From the NCBI GenBank assembly GCA_015258095.1, contig JABZIV010000023.1:1-33784 (forward strand): DNA of 33,784 nt, given 5' to 3'. The stretch comes from Lachnospiraceae bacterium (GTDB taxonomy: Bacteria; Bacillota; Clostridia; Lachnospirales; Lachnospiraceae). The notes under the pieces are model-generated. The model did no database searches. It was not told the origin of the DNA and was given only the letters and a program-made list of their open reading frames with translations. Of this stretch, positions 15,020 to 23,602 are shown in pieces (position 1 is the stretch's first letter; each line of letters opens with the position of its first letter). Position numbers and translations under genes: made by a program.

Positions 15020-17377
15020 ATGAATCAAAAGGTTCTGAAAACAATTGAATACACGAAGATTATTGCTCTTTTGAAGGAAGAAGCCGGCTCTGCTCTCGGA
15101 AAGGAGAAGGCAGAGTCTCTTCTTCCTTCTTCCCGTCGGGAGGAAGTGGAGAAGGCGCTTCTGGAAACGGAGGATGCGGAGAGTAGAATTCGTCTGAAAG
15201 GAGAACTTGCCTTTCGGAGTCTTGTGGATATCCGTTTCTTTTTCCCGAGACTCGAGATGGGGGCGGCGCTTTCTCTTCCGGAGCTTTATTCCGTTTTACA
15301 GGTACTGGAGTTGACAAAACGGATTAAAGAACAGGGAGGAGAGATAGAGGACAGTTTGACCCCTTATTTTTCAGGACTTCAGCCCTTAGAGGAGATACGG
15401 CGGGAACTGGAACGGGATATTGAGTCGGAAGAGCGCCTCTTTGATGAAGCAAGTAAAGAACTTTCTGAAATCCGGAGAAAGGAAAAATCACTGGAAAGCA
15501 GGATTTCGGAGGAGCTCAATCACATCTTAAATGAAAAGCGAAGCATGTTGCAGGAAGCCGTGATCACCGTGCGGAACGGAAGACACGTTTTCCCGGTGAA
15601 AGCGGAGTATAAGAATGCTTTTCACGGAATCGTACATGATGAGAGCAGTACTGGCGTGACGCTTTTTATGGAGCCTTTACGGATTGTACAGATGGAAAAT
15701 GACCTTAGTGCGCTCTTTTCCCTGGAGAAAGCGGAGGTGGAGAAGATTCTTCTCGCACTGAGTCTTCTGCTCTCGGAAGAGCTTCCGGGACTCAGAGAGG
15801 ATGTTGAGCTCCTCAGTCATCTGGACTTTGTTTTTGCGAAGGCAAAGCTCGGGAAAAAGATGGACGGCATCCGCCCGAAGCTGGAGAAAGAACACAGGGT
15901 GAATTTAATCGATGCGAGACATCCTTTAATCCCTCGGGAGAAGGTTGTTCCGATTTCTCTCCATATCGGAGAAGCGTTTCGTCTGCTCGTGATTACCGGA
16001 CCCAATACGGGAGGAAAAACAGTTTGTCTGAAGACCCTGGGCCTACTACAGTTGATGGGGCAGGCGGGACTCCTGATTCCGGCATTTCAGGGGTCCTCCA
16101 TTTCCGCTTTTCGGGAGATTTATGCGGATATCGGAGATGAGCAGAGCATCGAACAGAGTCTTTCGACGTTCTCTTCCCACATGACCAATACGGTGCGAAT
16201 CTTGAATGCGGCAGATCAAGATTGTCTCTGCCTTTTTGATGAGCTCGGTGCAGGAACGGATCCGACAGAGGGAGCTGCCCTTGCTCTCGGTATTTTGCAT
16301 GACCTTTATGAACGGGAAGTGACGACCGTTGCCACGACACACTATGCGGAGATTAAGCTCTATGCCTTGTCGCAGGAAGGGGTGGAAAATGCAGCCTGCG
16401 AGTTCGATGTAGAGAGTCTCCGCCCGACCTATCGCTTGCTGATTGGTGTTCCGGGAAAGTCCAATGCCTTTGCCATTGCGAAGAAACTGGGGCTTAGTGA
16501 CAAAATTATTTCCGATGCCAAGAGTCGGATAGGAGAAGAAGATCTGCACTTTGAGGATGTCATTGCGGATTTAGAGGACAGTAGGCGCCTTGCCGAGCGG
16601 GAAAGATTGGAGATAGAGCAGTATAAGGCGGAAGTGGAAAGGCTGAAAAACCGGGCGAGAGAGTCCACCAAAGGCATTGAGAAGGGAAGAGACAAAATTC
16701 TGGAGCGTGCACGGGAGGAAGCGGCAAGAATCCTTTCGGAGGCAAAGGAGACTGCGGACAGTATCGTAAAGGAGATTCGAAAGAAGGAAAGCGGCAATAG
16801 TACGGCGCTGGAAGCCGAACAACTGAGAACGAAGCTGAAGAAGAAACTGGAAGAGAATCAGTCGGCTTTGGGAGCACAGACGGTGAAAGGTCCCTCGCAG
16901 ACGATTTCCTTAAAGAATCTTGCTCTTGGGGACAAGGTGCGCCTTCTCAATATGCATGGGGTTGTTGCTACGGTTACGGAGTTACCGGATAAGAGTGGAC
17001 TCTTTACCGTGAGTGCGGGAATTCTTCGTACCAAGGTTTCCGCGAAAGAAGTCGAGTTTATTCAACATAAGGAGAAGCCGATTCGGAATCAGGGAAGAAC
17101 GGCCGGCATCGGAAAAGCGAAGGCTATGGGGATTTCTCCGGAAATCAACCTGATCGGCAAGATGACGGCGGATGCCCTTCCGGAACTGAATAAGTACCTG
17201 GATGATGCGTTCCTTGCCCATCTTCCGGAAGTCCGTATCGTGCATGGCAGAGGAACGGGAGCCCTTCGAAAAATGGTGCACGACTGTGCGAAGAAGAATA
17301 AACATATTGAATCGTTTCGTCTGGGAGAGTACGGAGAAGGATCGGACGGCGTGACGATTGTTTATTTTAAGAAATAG
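15020..17377 (+). CDS. mutS2: MutS2: ATPase with C-terminal Smr domain
   Basis: MutS2 proteins are linked to suppression of recombination and, in Bacillus subtilis, to rescue of collided ribosomes. The 785 residues have the N-terminal core and clamp helices and a Walker A motif (GPNTGGKT) near residue 328. A Walker B follows (CLCLFDELGAGTDPTEGAAL, about 404), then a long coiled coil at about 515-625, a KOW-like segment and a C-terminal Smr domain from about 705. The Smr domain keeps HGRGTGALR, but the usual LDLRG at its start reads INLIGK. The gene begins three bases after the ROK kinase stop, so translation is probably coupled. Confidence 0.94.
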   Translation: MNQKVLKTIEYTKIIALLKEEAGSALGKEKAESLLPSSRREEVEKALLETEDAESRIRLKGELAFRSLVDIRFFFPRLEMGAALSLPELYSVLQVLELTKRIKEQGGEIEDSLTPYFSGLQPLEEIRRELERDIESEERLFDEASKELSEIRRKEKSLESRISEELNHILNEKRSMLQEAVITVRNGRHVFPVKAEYKNAFHGIVHDESSTGVTLFMEPLRIVQMENDLSALFSLEKAEVEKILLALSLLLSEELPGLREDVELLSHLDFVFAKAKLGKKMDGIRPKLEKEHRVNLIDARHPLIPREKVVPISLHIGEAFRLLVITGPNTGGKTVCLKTLGLLQLMGQAGLLIPAFQGSSISAFREIYADIGDEQSIEQSLSTFSSHMTNTVRILNAADQDCLCLFDELGAGTDPTEGAALALGILHDLYEREVTTVATTHYAEIKLYALSQEGVENAACEFDVESLRPTYRLLIGVPGKSNAFAIAKKLGLSDKIISDAKSRIGEEDLHFEDVIADLEDSRRLAERERLEIEQYKAEVERLKNRARESTKGIEKGRDKILERAREEAARILSEAKETADSIVKEIRKKESGNSTALEAEQLRTKLKKKLEENQSALGAQTVKGPSQTISLKNLALGDKVRLLNMHGVVATVTELPDKSGLFTVSAGILRTKVSAKEVEFIQHKEKPIRNQGRTAGIGKAKAMGISPEINLIGKMTADALPELNKYLDDAFLAHLPEVRIVHGRGTGALRKMVHDCAKKNKHIESFRLGEYGEGSDGVTIVYFKK

Positions 17378-17404
17378 AATCGAAAATTTCAGAAAGGAGG
17401 TACT

Positions 17405-18139
17405 GTGGCGGAAAAACAAAGAATTTTGATTGTAGATGATGACCGTTCCATTGCGGAACTGATTTCGCTTTACCTCGAGAAGGAATGCTTTTCAACAAGG
17501 ATTGCGGAAGATGGGGAAGAAGCCTTGCGCGTTTTCGAGAAAGAGGGAACGGATCTCGTCCTTCTGGACCTGATGCTTCCCGGAATAGACGGGTATGAAG
17601 TGTGCAGGAGGATTCGGGCGACTTCCGATGTACCGATTATCATGCTTTCTGCGAAAGGAGAGACTTTTGATAAGGTACTCGGTCTGGAACTTGGGGCGGA
17701 TGACTATATCTTAAAGCCCTTCGATACGAAGGAATTGGTGGCCAGAGTAAAGGCCGTTTTACGTCGCTTTCAACCGGAACAAAGAAGGAACCTGACAACG
17801 AACGGAAAAGAAGGCGGAACGGAGGAAACCGAGCAGAAGGGAAAGCGGATTACTTACCCGGATTTGACGGTGAATTTAAGTAACTATGCAGTGCATTACA
17901 AGGGGAAAACCGTGGAGATGCCGCCGAAAGAGTTGGAACTTCTTTATTTTCTGGCAAGCTTTCCCAATCAGGTTTTTACCAGAGAACAGCTTCTGGATCA
18001 TATCTGGGGGTATGAGTTTGCAGGGGATTCCCGTACGGTGGACGTCCATATCAAGCGCCTTAGGGAGAAGTTGCCGGGCGGGGAGGATTGGGAGATTTCC
18101 ACGGTTTGGGGAATCGGCTATAAGTTCAGGGTAGGGTAG
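17405..18139 (+). CDS. Response regulator, OmpR/PhoB family
   Basis: This is a 244-residue DNA-binding response regulator. The receiver domain has the acidic pair in LIVDDDRS, the phospho-acceptor Asp55 in LLDLMLPGIDG and the conserved Lys in ADDYILKPF. After a charged linker (about 120-150), a winged-helix output domain contains MPPKELELLYFLAS, FTREQLLDHIWGYEF and DVHIKRLREKL. Translation begins at GTG 17405 after AAAGGAGG. The partner kinase starts four bases after the stop. The pair is followed at once by an HtrA-like gene, so an envelope-related signal is plausible, but target genes are unknown. Confidence 0.94.
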   Translation: MAEKQRILIVDDDRSIAELISLYLEKECFSTRIAEDGEEALRVFEKEGTDLVLLDLMLPGIDGYEVCRRIRATSDVPIIMLSAKGETFDKVLGLELGADDYILKPFDTKELVARVKAVLRRFQPEQRRNLTTNGKEGGTEETEQKGKRITYPDLTVNLSNYAVHYKGKTVEMPPKELELLYFLASFPNQVFTREQLLDHIWGYEFAGDSRTVDVHIKRLREKLPGGEDWEISTVWGIGYKFRVG

Positions 18140-18143
18140 AAGC

Positions 18144-19553
18144 GTGAAGAAGCAATTGTTTATCAAATTTTTGCTCGGGTATTCCTTATTCTTCCTCTTA
18201 TCCTTTCTCTTCGTCTTCTTTTATGGAGGAAACCGGCTTTATTCTTCGATTTATCATGCGGAAGGAAGGGCTCTTTACCGTGAAGTGACGAGACTCTCCA
18301 CCTTTTATTCGAAGGAGGAAAATGGTGCACTCTCGATAGAGGGCATCCTGAAGGAAATGGAAGGGAACATCCATTATCGGGGCGTGGAGTGGATGCTGCT
18401 CAGCCCCGGAGGGGAAATCCTTGCCTATCAGGGAGCGGAAAGCCTGCGCGCAAAGAGCATTCCCTCATTCAATGCCACGGAGTATGCCAAAAAAACCTAT
18501 TATACGGAAGATTTTCAGGGCCTTTTTAAAGAGAAAAGACTGCTTGCGAGAGCGCCTGTACAGCGTTCTTTTCGGACCGTAGCGTATTTTTATCTCCTCC
18601 TTCCGCTTTCGGAAATCGAAGAGAAGAAGGCGGAAACGATGCAAATCTTTCTTATGGGACTGCTCTTTGTCTTCCTCTTTTCCTTCTCGATTTTTTGGGT
18701 TTTTTATATCTTTGTTTATCGCCCTCTGAAGAAAATCACAAGCGGAGCGGTGCACTATGCGTCCGGAGAATATGATTATCGAATCGTGGTGGCGGGCAGG
18801 GATGAGATGCGTTACCTTGCAGAGACATTGAATTACATGGCGGAAGAAATTGCCAAGGGAGATGATTATCAGCGGCAGTTTATTGCCAACATTTCCCATG
18901 ATTTTCGTTCTCCGCTGACCTCCATTAAAGGGTATCTGGAAGCGATGCTCGACGGGACGATACCGAGAGATAGGGAAGAAAAGTATCTGGAGAGAGTGAT
19001 TTCGGAAACGGAACGTTTAAGTAAACTCACGCAGTCCATGCTGAGCTTGAACCGTTTGGATACGGACTGTAGCCTGATGCGGAGCAATTTTGATATCAAC
19101 CGGATGATTCGCGGGGTCTGCAATAGTTTTGAGATGCAGTGTGCGAAGAAGAGTTTGCAGTTTTCTCTTATTTTTGCGGAAAAGAAAGAAATGGTCTTTG
19201 CGGATTATCCGAAGATCCAGCAGGTTCTTTATAATCTCATCGATAATGCGGTTAAGTTTTCCGGAGAAGGAACGGAAATCTTTGTACGGACAGAGGAAAG
19301 AGGGGCAAAGGTCTTTATTGCAGTGAAAGACCAGGGCATCGGTATACCGAAGAAAGATGTACAGAAGATTTGGGAGCGTTTCTATAAAACAGATCTTTCC
19401 AGAGGAAAGGATAAAGGAGGAACCGGACTCGGACTTTCCATCGTGAAGGGCATTTTGACTGCCCATCAGGAACATATCGATTGTGTGTCTACAGAGGGGG
19501 TAGGGACGGAATTCAGCTTTTCCTTACCGATGTCTTTAAAAGAGGAGGCATAA
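18144..19553 (+). CDS. Membrane sensor histidine kinase
   Basis: This 469-residue kinase is the partner of the response regulator just upstream. Membrane segments at about 8-27 and 167-191 flank an external sensor region of about 140 residues with no family I can name. A HAMP linker follows, then a HisKA domain with the phospho-acceptor His252 in NISHDFRSPLTSIKGY. The ATP-binding domain carries NLIDNAVKFS (N box), DQGIGIPKKD (G1), the F-box-like WERFYKTD and GGTGLGLSIVKGI (G2). It starts with GTG, four bases after the regulator stop, and its ribosome site overlaps that gene. The last codons contain the ribosome site of the downstream HtrA-like gene, so all three are translated from one message. 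Confidence 0.94.
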   Translation: MKKQLFIKFLLGYSLFFLLSFLFVFFYGGNRLYSSIYHAEGRALYREVTRLSTFYSKEENGALSIEGILKEMEGNIHYRGVEWMLLSPGGEILAYQGAESLRAKSIPSFNATEYAKKTYYTEDFQGLFKEKRLLARAPVQRSFRTVAYFYLLLPLSEIEEKKAETMQIFLMGLLFVFLFSFSIFWVFYIFVYRPLKKITSGAVHYASGEYDYRIVVAGRDEMRYLAETLNYMAEEIAKGDDYQRQFIANISHDFRSPLTSIKGYLEAMLDGTIPRDREEKYLERVISETERLSKLTQSMLSLNRLDTDCSLMRSNFDINRMIRGVCNSFEMQCAKKSLQFSLIFAEKKEMVFADYPKIQQVLYNLIDNAVKFSGEGTEIFVRTEERGAKVFIAVKDQGIGIPKKDVQKIWERFYKTDLSRGKDKGGTGLGLSIVKGILTAHQEHIDCVSTEGVGTEFSFSLPMSLKEEA

Positions 19554-19556
19554 TTC

Positions 19557-20771
19557 TTGGAAGACAAAGACTTTATTAAAGAAAAAATTGTGGGACAAAG
19601 ACCGGATTGGAAGAAAAGAGGAAAGAAAGCCTTTTCCTTCTTTTTTTCCGGTATCCTTTTTGGCTTTGGGGTATGCCTCGTGCTGTTTTTACTTCTGCCT
19701 CGTCTTCCGATAAAAAAAGAGCAGAAAGAGACCGTAGCGTTAGAGGAGGAAAGTACGGCGGCGGAGCCGAGTACAGAAGAATCGGAAGCCATTGAGGATG
19801 TTGTCCAGTCGGAGATTCAGAAGTTTGACTTTCCGGTGAGCGCCTATGAAAGTATGATGGGGAATTTAAAGGCAGTCATCCAGGAGGGAGAGAAGTCCTT
19901 AGTGGATGTTGAAGTGGTGACCGGCGGCGAGCATTTGCTTACGGAAGGAAAAACACGAAAAAACGGACTTGTATTTGAGAAGACTTCGGATGCTTTTCTG
20001 ATTGTGTATCCCGGAATTGTGGAAAAAGAGGGAAAATTTCGCGTGCGTTTCTATAGGGAGAAAGAAGTGGAAGCGAGTTTAGTTTCCATGAGCAGGAGAG
20101 ATAATCTTTCCGTTCTTTCGGTTCCCCTTAGCGCTTTTTCAGACAAAGAGCTCGAGAAGGTCGCGGTGATGAAGAGAGGAAATTCCAGACTTCTGCAAAG
20201 AGGAGAGACCCTGGTAGGAATCGGCTCCCCCTCCGGACAACTCTACTCTACCCTCATCAGCTATGTTTCCTATCTCTCTTATGAAACGCCGGAAGTGGAC
20301 CGATTTATGGAAGAGATTGCGGTGCAGGGGGAGAAAAGCGGGGAAGGGCAGGTGTTCTACCTGGATACCTACGGAGCATGGGTCGGTTTCTCAGCCGGAG
20401 AAGAGGCATCCTTTCCGCATCTTTACGGGATATCCGATTATTTGGACAGTCTGGAAGCACTCAGTAACGGAAAATCTTTGGCCTATCTTGGACTTAGAGT
20501 ACAAAATGCGACGAAAAGTATGGTAAAATTAGGCGTTCCGGAAGGAATTTATATTTCGGAGGTGGAAGAGGGAAGTCCGGCTTTCTCCGCCGGAGTACAG
20601 GCAGGAGACATTCTGAAAAAAGTGGATGGAAAAGAGCTGCCCTCGGTGAAAGATTTTGAAGACGATATATTGAAGAAGAACCCGGGAGATACGGTACGCT
20701 TAACCGTTCTCCGGAATAATGGAAATGCATACGTGGATTTGGAGTTTTCTTGTCCTTTGGAGACGAGGTAG
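19557..20771 (+). CDS. Membrane-anchored HtrA-like protein with PDZ domain, probably without protease activity
   Basis: The 404-residue protein has a cytoplasmic start, one membrane segment at about 25-49, an acidic Ser/Glu linker at about 55-90, a trypsin-fold-like region (about 100-300) and a C-terminal PDZ domain (about 310-400, YLGLRVQNAT and SPAFSAGVQAGDILKKVDG). This is the HtrA/DegP layout. No TAAHV-type His motif is visible, and the place expected to hold GNSGGP reads GEGQVFYLDTYGAWVGFS, so the catalytic Ser is absent. An Asp in RRDNLSVLSVP may mark the third catalytic position. It is therefore best read as a pseudoprotease that may sense or scaffold. The start is TTG at 19557, with AGAGGAGG eight bases upstream. 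Confidence 0.8.
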   Translation: MEDKDFIKEKIVGQRPDWKKRGKKAFSFFFSGILFGFGVCLVLFLLLPRLPIKKEQKETVALEEESTAAEPSTEESEAIEDVVQSEIQKFDFPVSAYESMMGNLKAVIQEGEKSLVDVEVVTGGEHLLTEGKTRKNGLVFEKTSDAFLIVYPGIVEKEGKFRVRFYREKEVEASLVSMSRRDNLSVLSVPLSAFSDKELEKVAVMKRGNSRLLQRGETLVGIGSPSGQLYSTLISYVSYLSYETPEVDRFMEEIAVQGEKSGEGQVFYLDTYGAWVGFSAGEEASFPHLYGISDYLDSLEALSNGKSLAYLGLRVQNATKSMVKLGVPEGIYISEVEEGSPAFSAGVQAGDILKKVDGKELPSVKDFEDDILKKNPGDTVRLTVLRNNGNAYVDLEFSCPLETR

Positions 20772-20782
20772 GAAGGAATTTT

Positions 20783-21769
20783 ATGAGTGAGAACAACCCG
20801 AGTCTGAACCGTTTTATCGAAAATTTTCGAGACGGTACGAGGGTGAACAATGTGTATCTGGCAAAGACAAAGAATACGGCGCTGACAAAGAACGGGAAAG
20901 AGTATCTGAATGTAACCTTACAGGATAGGACAGGAACCATCGATGCAAAGATTTGGGATCCGTATTCTCCGGGGATTTCCGAGTTTTCCGTTTTGGATTA
21001 TGTCTATGTAGAAGGAAATGTCAGTCTCTATAACGGTGTAAATCAATTGAGTATTCAGAGACTCTCCGTGGCAAGAGAGGGGAGTTTTTTTCCGGAAGAT
21101 TTTCTGCCGGTGTCGAAGCGTAACCGGGAAGAGATGAAGCGAGAGTTCCTGGAGATGATTGCCAAGCTGGAGAATCCCTATCTCAAGAAGTTATTGGAAA
21201 ATATATTTGTGCAGGATAAGAAGTTTATGCAGGATTTTTCCATTCATTCTGCTGCGAAAACGGTGCATCACAGCTATGTGGGAGGACTTCTGGAGCACAC
21301 CTTGTCTGTGGCACAGCTTTGCGCCTTTTATGCGGCGCATTATCCGGATCTGAACAAGGATATCCTGGTTTCCGCAGCGCTTTGTCATGATATAGGGAAG
21401 ATGAAAGAATTAAGCGATTTTCCGAAGAATGATTATTCGGATGAAGGGCAGCTACTGGGGCATATTATGATTGGCTATACGATGCTTTCCGAAAAGATTG
21501 CGGAGATTCCCGATTTTCCGGAAGTGCTCCGGACGGAGTTTTTACACTGTATTCTCTCCCATCACGGAGAGTTGGAATTCGGTTCTCCGAAGAAACCGGC
21601 TACCATGGAAGCGCTTGCACTTGCCTTTGCAGACAATACGGATGCGAAACTGGAGACGATGCGGGAGTTTATTGAGCAGGGGGAAAAGTCCGGAAAGGCG
21701 AAGGAAAATGCAGGATGGATCGGCTACAATAAGCTTCTCGAGAGCAATGTGCGGAAATCGATGTTCTAA
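20783..21769 (+). CDS. yhaM: 3'-5' exoribonuclease YhaM family (OB fold plus HD domain)
   Basis: YhaM-type enzymes trim RNA, and in some cases DNA, from the 3' end. The 328-residue protein has an N-terminal OB-fold nucleic-acid-binding part (LNVTLQDRTGTIDAKIWDP, YVYVEGNVSLYNG) and a metal-dependent HD phosphohydrolase domain. The HD domain carries HHSYVGGLLEHTLSVAQLC, ALCHDIGKMKEL and ILSHHGELEFGSPKKPATMEA. A TTG start at 20750 inside the upstream gene is in frame. The ATG at 20783 is preferred because GGAAGG at 20771-20776 gives normal spacing and the first residues then match family starts. Only 11 bases separate it from the HtrA-like stop. Confidence 0.92.
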   Translation: MSENNPSLNRFIENFRDGTRVNNVYLAKTKNTALTKNGKEYLNVTLQDRTGTIDAKIWDPYSPGISEFSVLDYVYVEGNVSLYNGVNQLSIQRLSVAREGSFFPEDFLPVSKRNREEMKREFLEMIAKLENPYLKKLLENIFVQDKKFMQDFSIHSAAKTVHHSYVGGLLEHTLSVAQLCAFYAAHYPDLNKDILVSAALCHDIGKMKELSDFPKNDYSDEGQLLGHIMIGYTMLSEKIAEIPDFPEVLRTEFLHCILSHHGELEFGSPKKPATMEALALAFADNTDAKLETMREFIEQGEKSGKAKENAGWIGYNKLLESNVRKSMF

Positions 21770-21814
21770 AGCGCATTTTATTGTTTACACAGTATTGGAC
21801 AGAAGGGGAAAATC

Positions 21815-23533
21815 GTGATTCAAATTTTCTTAGAAGAGGATCTTGTTCCGTTTGAAAGTGATATTCGGGAACTTTTGAAAGCGTTCTATCCGGGAGAGGA
21901 CTTTCAGTTGCATACACCGGACGGGGTACGCCTCATGGAGACCACGCAGGAAGAGAAGAATGCGCTGAAACGTGCGAAAGCAAGAGGAGAGGCGGTTCCG
22001 GTCAATAAGAAAAGCCTGAAACGGAAGAATCAGGAGAAAGAGAATCAAGTACTGACAGAGGAGGGGATTTCCGACCCTTCTCTTTTCCGTTTGACTCTGG
22101 ATTTAAGAGGGCTGTCTCTTCCTCTCACGGGAGAACGTGCGAAAGACAAATCGATTGTCAAAGCCCGCCTTTATCAGACAGTGAAAGAAAAGTCCGGAAG
22201 GAGTCTTCCCTGGGGGGATTTGACGGGGATTCGTCCCGTTAGTCTTGCCGGAAAGCTTCTGCGGGAGGGGGAGAAAGCGACGGAGGCTCTCTCCGGAGAG
22301 GAGCAGAGTTTTTTCTACCGTGCCTTAAAAGAAGAGTACTGCCTGGATGGAGAAAAGGCGGAACTGCTTTATTATCTTGCCAAAAGGGAAAGGGAGATTC
22401 TGAAAGAGGCGGAGAGAAGAGCGGGGATTTCCGTTCAGGAAGGATTCAGTATCTATATCCATATCCCGTTTTGCCCGAGTAAGTGCGCGTATTGCTCTTT
22501 TCTTTCTTCTCCCCTAGGCTCTTTCAAGGAAGCTGTTCCTGCCTATTTGGAGAGAATGTCCGAAGAATTGGATTTTGCCCTTTTTGAGATGGGAGAGAAG
22601 CGGGGAAAAAGGGTAGAAAGCATCTATATCGGCGGAGGAACGCCTACCGCACTTTCGGAGAGAGATCTGGAAGCGCTTCTACAAGTAGTGGAACGGAAAG
22701 TCATCCGTTCTCCGTATAGTAAGCTTCTCGAATACACGGTAGAAGCGGGACGCCCCGATTCTCTGAACAAAGAGAAATTGTCTCTTTTGAAGAAGTACCG
22801 GGTGGATCGTATCTCGATTAATCCGCAGACCTTCCGACAGGAGACGCTGGATTTGATCGGACGAAAACATAGCGTGGAAGAAGTGATTAGCCGCTTTTAT
22901 GAGGCAAGAGAACTGGGGTTTCAGAATATCAATATGGATCTCATTCTGGGACTGCCGGGAGAGCGACTTTCCGATGTGGAGAACAGTTTATGTCGGATTC
23001 AAGAACTTGCACCGGACAGTTTGACCGTACATTCTCTTGCGGTAAAACGTGCTGCTAGACTCCATACGGAAGAGAATGCCTACCGGAGCGCCTATCGTGC
23101 CGGAACGTCTTCGCAGGAATTTCCGCTGAATAAAGCGTTTCATTTACCCTATCTTCCTTCCCTTCCGAAGCGGAAAGAGAGGACAGAGATGGAGTGGATG
23201 ATGCTTTCCGCGATGGACACGGCGGAGGAACTTTCCCTATTTCCCTATTATCTGTACAGGCAGAAGAATATGGCGGGCAATCTGGAAAATATCGGTTTCA
23301 GCCGAAAAGGGAAAGAATGCCTCTATAACATTTTCATGATGGAAGAAAAACACAGTGTTTGGGGAATTGGCGCGGGAAGCTCTACGAAAATCATCTTTGG
23401 AAACGGAAGGCTGGAGAGAGTGGACAATGGTAAGGATTTTCGCTCCTATATGGAACATTTCTCTGCATACATGGAAAAAAAGAAAAAGCTCCTGGAAGAG
23501 TTTGATAAAAATATAACTGGATTTTTATCTTAA
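21815..23533 (+). CDS. hemZ: Radical SAM protein HemZ (coproporphyrinogen III dehydrogenase-like)
   Basis: This is a radical SAM enzyme of the oxygen-independent coproporphyrinogen oxidase group. The 4Fe-4S binding motif CPSKCAYC uses Cys220, Cys224 and Cys227 and is followed by YIGGGTPTALS, the VEAGRPDSL block and RISINPQTF. An N-terminal region of about 210 residues ahead of the radical SAM core is typical of HemZ and not of HemN. The 572-residue length is somewhat above Bacillus HemZ, mostly from a basic linker near residues 45-75. Whether it really makes haem intermediates in this organism is uncertain, since no other haem gene is visible here. It starts at GTG with AGAAGGGG upstream. Confidence 0.9.
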   Translation: MIQIFLEEDLVPFESDIRELLKAFYPGEDFQLHTPDGVRLMETTQEEKNALKRAKARGEAVPVNKKSLKRKNQEKENQVLTEEGISDPSLFRLTLDLRGLSLPLTGERAKDKSIVKARLYQTVKEKSGRSLPWGDLTGIRPVSLAGKLLREGEKATEALSGEEQSFFYRALKEEYCLDGEKAELLYYLAKREREILKEAERRAGISVQEGFSIYIHIPFCPSKCAYCSFLSSPLGSFKEAVPAYLERMSEELDFALFEMGEKRGKRVESIYIGGGTPTALSERDLEALLQVVERKVIRSPYSKLLEYTVEAGRPDSLNKEKLSLLKKYRVDRISINPQTFRQETLDLIGRKHSVEEVISRFYEARELGFQNINMDLILGLPGERLSDVENSLCRIQELAPDSLTVHSLAVKRAARLHTEENAYRSAYRAGTSSQEFPLNKAFHLPYLPSLPKRKERTEMEWMMLSAMDTAEELSLFPYYLYRQKNMAGNLENIGFSRKGKECLYNIFMMEEKHSVWGIGAGSSTKIIFGNGRLERVDNGKDFRSYMEHFSAYMEKKKKLLEEFDKNITGFLS

Positions 23534-23539
23534 CGTAGC

Positions 23540-23568
23540 GTATACTAACCTCTGTGTTTACTGTATAC
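23540..23568 (+). promoter_or_regulatory. Repeated GTATAC palindromes before ldh
   Basis: GTATAC occurs at 23540-23545 and again at 23563-23568, 23 bases apart, between the hemZ stop and the ldh start. Each contains a TATAC core that could act as a -10 box. It may be a promoter or operator, but neither has a convincing -35 box. Confidence 0.25.
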
Positions 23569-23602
23569 AATCGGTACAGGAGGATAGAGATAGGAGGAGA
23601 AA

